Origin: Chloroflexota bacterium | GTDB lineage: Bacteria > Chloroflexota > Anaerolineae > Anaerolineales > UBA4823 | Length of the DNA: 11,759 bases | Assembly: GCA_012798185.1 (NCBI GenBank) | Contig: JAAZNS010000052.1 | Coordinates: 1 to 11,759, forward strand | Direction of reading: 5' to 3' | Shown: piece after piece, positions 6,656 through 11,759 of the stretch | Position numbering within the stretch: the first letter of the stretch is position 1 | Layout: each line of letters opens with the position of its first letter | Notes under the pieces: model-generated | Databases searched by the model: none | What the model saw: only the letters and a program-made list of their open reading frames with translations | Told to the model about the DNA's origin: nothing | Translations under genes and position numbers: made by a program

Positions 6656-6798
6656 ACGATAGCACAAGATGAAAGATAACGCAAGAGGACGAAGGAAACG
6701 AAACTGTAAATTTAACTGGTTGCTAAAAAAATAATTACGCAGCATCTCAGCCAGCATTGTGAATATCCAAATTTAAGACGCATGCACGTGAAATTCAA
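6656..6798 (-). promoter_or_regulatory. Candidate promoters for the response regulator-thpR-rsfS cluster
   Basis: Two minus-strand pairs with 17-base spacing are visible upstream of the response regulator. The first is TTGCGT (6684-6679) with TATCGT (6661-6656), giving a leader near 36 bases. The second is TTGAAT (6798-6793) with TAAATT (6775-6770), giving about 150 bases. Neither is perfect and I cannot choose between them; one or both could be chance in this A/T-rich region. Confidence 0.3.
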
Positions 6799-6874
6799 GA
6801 TTTTTCCACCAGAGCCTGAGCAGTAACATAATATCATGGAAAACATTTAAAAAAACAGATGATTACAATCGGGG

Positions 6875-6880
6875 TATAAT
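6875..6880 (+). promoter_or_regulatory. -10 box of the molybdenum hydroxylase operon
   Basis: A perfect TATAAT at 6875-6880 is preceded by GGGG and lies 80 bases before the start codon of the hydroxylase gene. The -35 region is A-rich and poor (TTTAAA about 20 bases upstream at best), which suggests a weak promoter or one that needs an activator. Transcription would start near 6887, at the left arm of the inverted repeat at 6886-6913. Confidence 0.45.
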
Positions 6881-6885
6881 TTTCT

Positions 6886-6913
6886 TAAGTTTACCTTTAG
6901 CAAGGTAATCTTA
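6886..6913 (+). promoter_or_regulatory. Inverted repeat at the transcription start of the hydroxylase operon
   Basis: TTACCTT (6891-6897) and AAGGTAA (6902-6908) are perfect complements around a TAGC loop. After one T/T mismatch the pairing resumes with TAAG (6886-6889) and CTTA (6910-6913), so 11 of 12 positions pair. It covers the predicted start point just after TATAAT and could be a repressor operator or a hairpin at the very 5' end of the mRNA. No T-run follows, so it is not a terminator. Confidence 0.55.
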
Positions 6914-6960
6914 TGCGAATAATGTTGTGAATCTCACCTGACCGCAATTGGAGTGTATAC

Positions 6961-9192
6961 ATGCCTGAAATTGGAAAATCTGTTGCCCGTCTGGATGCTT
7001 ACGGAAAAGTCACTGGAAAAACTCTATTTCCCGGCGATATCAATTTTCCTGGGCAAACTTATATGAAGATATTGTTTGCCAATCGTCCACATGCTTTGAT
7101 TCGTTCGATTGATACAAGCCGGGCTGAACAGCTGCCTGGTGTGCTCGCTGTTCTTACCGCCAAAGATGTACCTGTTAATGAATACGGGTTGATTATGCCC
7201 GACCAGCCGGTTTTGTGTGGACCGGGGTCTAGTAAACCGTTCGCCGACCGGGTGCGATTCATAGGCGATCAAGTGGCATTGGTGATTGCGGAAAATGAGG
7301 CAATTGCTGCAAAAGCGCGGGACTTAATTATGGTGGATTACCAGGATCTGCCAGTAATTACCGACCCGCTGCTTGCCATGCAGTCCGATGCAGAATTAAT
7401 CCATCCGGAAAGAGATTCGAACATATTTTCCCATCTTCGTATCCGTAAGGGAAATATTGACGATGGCTTTGCCCAGGCAGACGTAATCGTCGAAGGGGAA
7501 TATTATACGCCTGTACAGGAGCATGCTTACCTTCAACCCGAAGCTGGAGTGGGTTATATTGATGAAGAAGGACGGGTAACCGTCCAGGTGGCTGGTCAGT
7601 GGGTTCATGAAGACCAGGAGCAAATTGCTCATGCCCTTAGTTTGCCACTGGATAAGGTTCGGGTAATTTACCCTGCTATTGGAGGGGCATTTGGCGGTCG
7701 TGAAGATATGTCGGTTCAGATCGTCCTGGGATTGGCGGCGTTAAAACTAAGAGAGCGAGGCATCAACCGCCCGGTTAAAATCATTTGGAGCCGGGAAGAA
7801 TCGATTATCGGGCATCATAAACGTCACCCATATATAATCCGTACCCGCTGGGGAGCAACGAAGGAAGGGAAAATTACCGCTGCAGAAGTTGAATTGATTG
7901 CCGATGGTGGCGGATACGCCTACACTTCCACAAAAGTATTAGGCAACGCTACTTTAATGTGCAGTGGACCATATGAAATTCCCAATATAAAGGTAGATGC
8001 CTATGCGGTTTACACCAATAATATACCTACAGGGGCTTTTCGGGGATTTGGCGGACCGCAAGCCACCTTTGCAGCCGAAACCCAAATGAACCGTTTGGCA
8101 GAAAAATTGGGGATAGATGCTGTGGAAATCCGATTACGCAATATCTATCGAGAAGGTTCAATATTGGCAGTGGATACACCCTTACCGCCGGGAGTCAGCA
8201 TGCCACAGGTCGTAGCTGAATGCGCGCGGGCAGGGGGTTGGCAGGAAACCAAGCAGGGCTGGAAAGCCCCTGACAAGCCAACCGTAGGTAAGCGTTCAAC
8301 CTCCAATATCAAAACAGGCATCGGCTTTGCCTGCTCTTATAAAAATGTTGGCTTTTCATATGGCGCCCCTGAGCATTGCTGGGCGACTGTTGAAATTCAT
8401 GGCGGCGCCCAGATAGAAAAGGTTGTAGTGCATCACGCCGGTGCTGATGTGGGGCAGGGGTCTCATTCAGCGTTTGCACAAATGGCAGCCGAAGCCCTGA
8501 GTGTGCCTCTTGAAAAAATCACAATGGTCGTTTCGGATACTGCTGCCACCGATAATTCAGGCAGTGCCAGCGCTTCGCGGATGACTTTCATGGCAGGCAA
8601 TGCAATCAAAGGCGCATGTGAAGAAGCGTTGGCAAAATGGAAGGCTGAGGATAGACCTGCAATCGCACACTTTAAATATGTTTCTCCTCCGACCACACCT
8701 CTTGATCCAGAAACCGGAAAATGTGTACCAAATTTTGCTTATGGATATGTTTCGGAGGTTGTTCGAGTGGAAGTAGATACCGAAACAGGGCATATTCACA
8801 TTACCGATGTCATTTCTGCGGATGACGTGGGGCATGCCATCAATCCCCAACAGGTGAAGGGACAAATCGAGGGAGCCGTGGCGCAGGCGGTGGGATATTC
8901 TGTGTTGGAAAATTTCATCCAGAAGGATGGCTATGTCCAAACCCAACATCTTTCGACATACTTAATACCTACAGTTTTGGATGTGCCGGATAGAATTCAG
9001 TCGCTTATTTTGGAATATCCCGACCCCCGCGGTCCATGGGGAGCGCGCGGAATGGGTGAAATGCCGTTTTTACCATTTGCACCAGCGGTTATCGCTGCCG
9101 TGCATGATGCAACCGGCATTTGGTTTCACGAGTTTCCCTTAACACCCGAAAGGGTATTACGGGCATTAGGAAAACTGCCGGAGAAATCATGA
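6961..9192 (+). CDS. Xanthine dehydrogenase/aldehyde oxidase-family molybdopterin-binding subunit
   Basis: The large subunit of a molybdenum hydroxylase, 743 residues, full length. It oxidises an N-heterocycle or aldehyde using water as oxygen source; a purine is a reasonable guess given its neighbours. The N-terminal ald_Xan_dh_C-type domain is at about 14-130, followed by the molybdopterin-binding region. Cofactor motifs are visible: QEHAYLQPEAG at 186-196, GGAFGGRE at 241-248, GAFRGFGGPQ at 358-367 (Arg361 corresponds to the substrate-positioning Arg), GADVGQGSH at 494-502, the Ser-rich DNSGSASASR segment at 531-540, and GARGMGE at 694-700, where Glu700 is the expected catalytic base. It has no [2Fe-2S] or FAD domain, so it needs partner subunits that are not in this window. 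The ATG has GGAG with seven-base spacing. Its stop overlaps the next start (ATGA), so the two are translationally coupled. No signal peptide; cytoplasmic. Confidence 0.93.
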   Translation: MPEIGKSVARLDAYGKVTGKTLFPGDINFPGQTYMKILFANRPHALIRSIDTSRAEQLPGVLAVLTAKDVPVNEYGLIMPDQPVLCGPGSSKPFADRVRFIGDQVALVIAENEAIAAKARDLIMVDYQDLPVITDPLLAMQSDAELIHPERDSNIFSHLRIRKGNIDDGFAQADVIVEGEYYTPVQEHAYLQPEAGVGYIDEEGRVTVQVAGQWVHEDQEQIAHALSLPLDKVRVIYPAIGGAFGGREDMSVQIVLGLAALKLRERGINRPVKIIWSREESIIGHHKRHPYIIRTRWGATKEGKITAAEVELIADGGGYAYTSTKVLGNATLMCSGPYEIPNIKVDAYAVYTNNIPTGAFRGFGGPQATFAAETQMNRLAEKLGIDAVEIRLRNIYREGSILAVDTPLPPGVSMPQVVAECARAGGWQETKQGWKAPDKPTVGKRSTSNIKTGIGFACSYKNVGFSYGAPEHCWATVEIHGGAQIEKVVVHHAGADVGQGSHSAFAQMAAEALSVPLEKITMVVSDTAATDNSGSASASRMTFMAGNAIKGACEEALAKWKAEDRPAIAHFKYVSPPTTPLDPETGKCVPNFAYGYVSEVVRVEVDTETGHIHITDVISADDVGHAINPQQVKGQIEGAVAQAVGYSVLENFIQKDGYVQTQHLSTYLIPTVLDVPDRIQSLILEYPDPRGPWGARGMGEMPFLPFAPAVIAAVHDATGIWFHEFPLTPERVLRALGKLPEKS

Positions 9193-10001
9193 TTGTATTA
9201 ATTCGGGGCGGTGGTCAGGTTGGCAGCGGCGTAGCATTACGGATGCACCGCGCCGGCTTCCGTGTAGCAATTTCTGAATTGGAAAAACCTCTCGCTGTAA
9301 GGCGGGCGGTTTCATTCGCCGAAGCGCTTTATACCGGCGAAACAATTGTCGAGGGGATAACTGCAAAAAAGATAAGCGATCCCAGTGATTCTTTACGCAT
9401 CCTGCAAGTCTTTGCTAAAGGAATCATCCCAGTAATGATTGACCCAAAGGGAGATGCTGTTCAATTTCTGCACCCTACTGTGGTAGTGGATGCCAGAATG
9501 CAAAATGAGCGGGTGGAATTGGATCCGCGCCGTGTTACGCTGCTCATTGGTTTAGGCGCAAGGTTCGAGGCAGCTGTCAATTGCCATGCCGTGGTCGAAA
9601 CCGAACGAGGGTATAACCTGGGCAGGGTTTACTGGCAGGGGACGACTGAAACCAGCGCCAATCAGGTGGAGTCAATGACGTTGGTGAATGAAGCGAGTGA
9701 GATATATGCCCCTGCAGATGGTGTTATTGAAGCTTTGGCAAATATAGGCGACCGCCTGGAAGTGGAGCAGCCGGTGGCATCCATAAACGGGCATCCAGTG
9801 GTAGCGCCGATTAGAGGAGTATTAACAGGCTTGATACATGAGGGATTGGAAATTCAGAAAGGGATGAAGATTGGCGAGATCAACCCAGGCGATGACCCTC
9901 GATTATGTTCCTTAATTTCGGCTCGCTGCCTGGCAATCGCTGGGGGAGTGTTAGAAGCAATCCTCTCCAAAGTAGAATTACGGCCTCATTTATGGAAATA
10001 A
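9189..10001 (+). CDS. yqeB: EF2563/YqeB-family selenium-dependent molybdenum hydroxylase accessory protein
   Basis: A 270-residue protein of the EF2563 (YqeB-type) family, found beside molybdenum hydroxylases in organisms predicted to place a labile selenium atom in the active site. Its precise reaction is not established. It opens with a glycine-rich strand-turn-helix, IRGGGQVGSGVALRMHRAG at 5-23, followed by the family-typical ISELEKPLAVRRAVSFAEA. Further typical parts are VVVDAR near 97-102, VVETERGYNLGRV in the middle, a lipoyl/biotinyl-like region (YAPADGVIEALANIGD, then a Pro-Val-Ala-Pro-Ile-Arg-Gly turn) and a GGVLEAIL ending. The start ATG overlaps the upstream TGA by four bases; an upstream start would only extend into the hydroxylase gene. 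Several positions I remember as invariant in relatives appear changed (see findings). The gene name follows the family label, and E. coli YqeB is a larger protein. Confidence 0.85.
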   Translation: MIVLIRGGGQVGSGVALRMHRAGFRVAISELEKPLAVRRAVSFAEALYTGETIVEGITAKKISDPSDSLRILQVFAKGIIPVMIDPKGDAVQFLHPTVVVDARMQNERVELDPRRVTLLIGLGARFEAAVNCHAVVETERGYNLGRVYWQGTTETSANQVESMTLVNEASEIYAPADGVIEALANIGDRLEVEQPVASINGHPVVAPIRGVLTGLIHEGLEIQKGMKIGEINPGDDPRLCSLISARCLAIAGGVLEAILSKVELRPHLWK

Positions 10002-10084
10002 ATGTTCACTGGTTAGGCTATGGCGAAAACTTACCCATGCTGGCTGAGTAATTTTAATAGACGTTCTCAATGACTTGATTGCCG

Positions 10085-11497
10085 ATGAAACTATCGACTG
10101 CATTGCGAATTAATGGTCTTAGCAAGGTAGCATTTGTTGGGGCAGGGGGGAAAACCAGTGCGATGTTTATTTTAGGTCGCCATTTGTTAGAGGATAAACC
10201 AGCTCCGCCTTCTGTATTAATTTCCACAACAACCCACTTGGGTTTATTTCAGGCGGTTAACGCCGATCGCCATATCATCGTTAAAAACAGGCAGGATTTG
10301 TTATCTCTGCAAGCAAAATTTCCGCTAGGGGTGATTATGGTTACCAGTGAATCAGCCAGTGATGAGGATTTCCGCGTTGCAGGTATTCCTCAAGATGATA
10401 TGCTTGCCCTGGCTGATTTACACCATATTCCCTTGTTGATCGAAGCTGATGGCGCCCGTATGCTTCCGCTTAAAGCACCGGCAGAATATGAGCCGGTGAT
10501 CCCTTCTTTTGTGGATACCGTGGTGGTATTGGCAGGCTTATCGGCGATGGGCAAACCCCTATGCGCGGAATGGGTGCACCGACCTGAAAGATTCGCAGAA
10601 CTTTCCGGGCTAGCTATAGGAGATATAATAACCCCTCCGGCATTACTCCAGGTATTGATGCATCCCATGGGAGGGTTAAAGAATATTCCCCCCCAATCCC
10701 GCCGGGTAGTGTTATTTAATCAGGCAGAATCTGAGGAATTACAGTCTGTTGCTCAAAAAATGTCGGATACATTGCTAGAAAAATATCAGGCGGTAATAGT
10801 TGGTGCTTTCTCGCAAAGGGCTGAAAATAAACCGCATTTTAGAGAAAAAGATAAATTGTCATCGGCAATTTCTGGTGAATGTAATAATACGGAGCGGATT
10901 TTTGCCGTTCATGAACGGATAGCGGGGGTTGTGTTAGCCGGCGGGGAGGCGCGGCGTTATGGGGAGCCCAAGCAGTTGTTGGTTTGGCAAGGACAGCCGC
11001 TAGTAAGGCGGGCGGTAACAACAGCATTGGACGCAGGACTGGCGCCGGTTATTGTTGTTACCGGTGCAATCGACGCACCAATTCGAGAAGCACTACAGGG
11101 CTTGCCTGTGGAATTTGTTCATAATCCCGACTGGCTGGAAGGACTAAGCACCTCGGTAAAAGCAGGAGTTTCAGCGCTGCCAGACCATATTGGTGGTGCA
11201 GTTTTTCTGCTGGCAGACCAGCCGCGGGTTACGCCCAACCTGGTACGGGCTCTGGTGGAGGCGCATTCTAGCAACCTTTTACCGTTGACGGCACCGCAAG
11301 TGACAGGGCAGCGCGCCACCCCAGTTTTATTCGACCGCCAGGTATTTGTGGAATTGCAGAACCTAACCGGCGATCAGGGGGGAAGGGTACTGTTTTCCCG
11401 CTTTCCGGCTGTGTGGGTTCCCTGGTACGATGTTGGACTCACTATGGATATTGATACCCAGGAAGATTTTCAGAAACTGCTCAATGATGAGGGCTAG
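10085..11497 (+). CDS. Fusion of YqeC-type hydroxylase accessory domain and MobA/YgfJ-type nucleotidyltransferase
   Basis: A 470-residue, two-part protein. Residues about 1-245 match the YqeC-type accessory family of selenium-dependent hydroxylases, with a P-loop-like GAGGKTS at 19-25, STTTHL at 47-52 and EADGARMLPLKAP from 120. Residues about 278-470 are a MobA-like nucleotidyltransferase of the YgfJ/MocA group, with LAGGEARRYGEPK at 284-296 (nucleotide and metal loop), NPDWLEGLSTSV near 347-358, LADQP at 376-380, GDQGGR near 429-434 and DIDTQEDF from 455. Such enzymes attach cytidine (or guanosine) to molybdopterin, so this part probably makes molybdopterin cytosine dinucleotide for the hydroxylase. 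A less conserved linker (about 246-277) joins the halves. The start is uncertain: ATG 10085 or TTG 10079, neither with a ribosome site. It lies 83 bases after the YqeB-like gene and 18 bases before yjbQ. Confidence 0.9.
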   Translation: MKLSTALRINGLSKVAFVGAGGKTSAMFILGRHLLEDKPAPPSVLISTTTHLGLFQAVNADRHIIVKNRQDLLSLQAKFPLGVIMVTSESASDEDFRVAGIPQDDMLALADLHHIPLLIEADGARMLPLKAPAEYEPVIPSFVDTVVVLAGLSAMGKPLCAEWVHRPERFAELSGLAIGDIITPPALLQVLMHPMGGLKNIPPQSRRVVLFNQAESEELQSVAQKMSDTLLEKYQAVIVGAFSQRAENKPHFREKDKLSSAISGECNNTERIFAVHERIAGVVLAGGEARRYGEPKQLLVWQGQPLVRRAVTTALDAGLAPVIVVTGAIDAPIREALQGLPVEFVHNPDWLEGLSTSVKAGVSALPDHIGGAVFLLADQPRVTPNLVRALVEAHSSNLLPLTAPQVTGQRATPVLFDRQVFVELQNLTGDQGGRVLFSRFPAVWVPWYDVGLTMDIDTQEDFQKLLNDEG

Positions 11498-11515
11498 TTA
11501 TGGAGGTATTCATTT

Positions 11516-11759
11516 ATGAAATCATTTCGCAAAGAACTCTGGTTTGATATCCCGGCGCGTCGGGCATATATTAATATCACATCTCAGGTAGAAGCCTGCC
11601 TGGCAGAGAGCGGTATAAAAGAGGGCTTGATTCTAGTCAACGCCATGCACATTACTGCTTCTGTTTTTATCAATGATGATGAGAACGGGCTGCACCAGGA
11701 TTATGACCGCTGGCTGGAAAAATTAGCTCCCCATGAGCCTGTCAACCAATACCTGCATA
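11516..11759 (+). CDS. yjbQ: YjbQ/UPF0047 family protein (secondary thiamine-phosphate synthase-like), partial
   Basis: The first 81 residues are present; the window ends inside the gene, so about 40% of the usual 135-140 residues is missing. The sequence is characteristic: an opening FRKELWFDIPARRAYINIT, then ESGIKEGLILVNAMHITASV (Asn/His region of the putative active site) and INDDENGLHQDYDRWLEKLAP. Family members are small beta-rich trimers, and some show weak thiamine-phosphate synthase activity in E. coli; the true role is unsettled. GGAGGT at 11502-11507 with eight-base spacing supports the ATG at 11516. It begins 18 bases after the fusion gene on the same strand, so it is probably co-transcribed with the hydroxylase operon, though the two functions have no known link. 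Confidence 0.93.
   Translation, partial: MKSFRKELWFDIPARRAYINITSQVEACLAESGIKEGLILVNAMHITASVFINDDENGLHQDYDRWLEKLAPHEPVNQYLH

Noticed and set aside
6614..6757. 48-residue N-terminal extension of the response regulator
   Set aside because: The receiver domain begins normally at 6613; the extension is A/T-driven, matches no domain and spans the likely promoter region.
6881..6960. Molybdenum-cofactor riboswitch upstream of the hydroxylase gene
   Set aside because: The leader is only about 75 bases with one simple hairpin, too small and simple for the known Moco motif.

Overview
This 11.8 kb window has moderate G+C and reads as bacterial chromosome carrying mostly housekeeping and metabolic genes. 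I see no insertion sequence, phage gene, CRISPR array, rRNA or tRNA. The gene set and the flavour of the proteins (S45 penicillin-acylase relative, RsfS, EF2563/YqeB-type and YqeC-type molybdenum-hydroxylase accessory proteins, YjbQ) suggest an anaerobic or facultative Chloroflexota bacterium, perhaps Anaerolineae. That placement is inferred from recalled family resemblance and was not computed.

Left part (1-2487). A hemerythrin-like HHE-domain gene runs leftward off the window edge. An A/T-rich spacer of about 0.5 kb follows and leads into a cold-shock protein gene. That gene has a long leader with a terminator-like hairpin inside it, and two stem-loops after it, the second a good intrinsic terminator. 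Then comes ychF (Obg-family ATPase/GTPase) behind its own well-formed sigma-70-type promoter.

Middle part (2611-6757). A full-length Ntn-hydrolase of the penicillin acylase family is followed immediately by a possible 37-residue very basic peptide with an excellent Shine-Dalgarno sequence. Converging on these from the right are three minus-strand genes in the order response regulator, thpR, rsfS. The rsfS gene appears to start at a non-canonical codon (CTG, or ATT), because no ATG, GTG or TTG is available at the proper N-terminus.

Right part (6961-end). A probable four-gene operon reads: molybdopterin-binding subunit of a xanthine dehydrogenase/aldehyde oxidase-type hydroxylase; an EF2563/YqeB-family accessory protein (4-base overlap); a fusion of a YqeC-type accessory domain with a MobA/YgfJ-type nucleotidyltransferase; and a YjbQ/UPF0047 protein cut by the right edge. 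This matches the accessory set of the predicted selenium-dependent molybdenum hydroxylases. The FAD and [2Fe-2S] partner subunits are not in the window. A strong inverted repeat lies exactly where transcription of this operon should start and could be its operator or a 5' mRNA hairpin.

The most interesting points are the compact hydroxylase operon with its fusion and promoter dyad, the odd rsfS start, the cold-shock leader hairpin and the small basic peptide.
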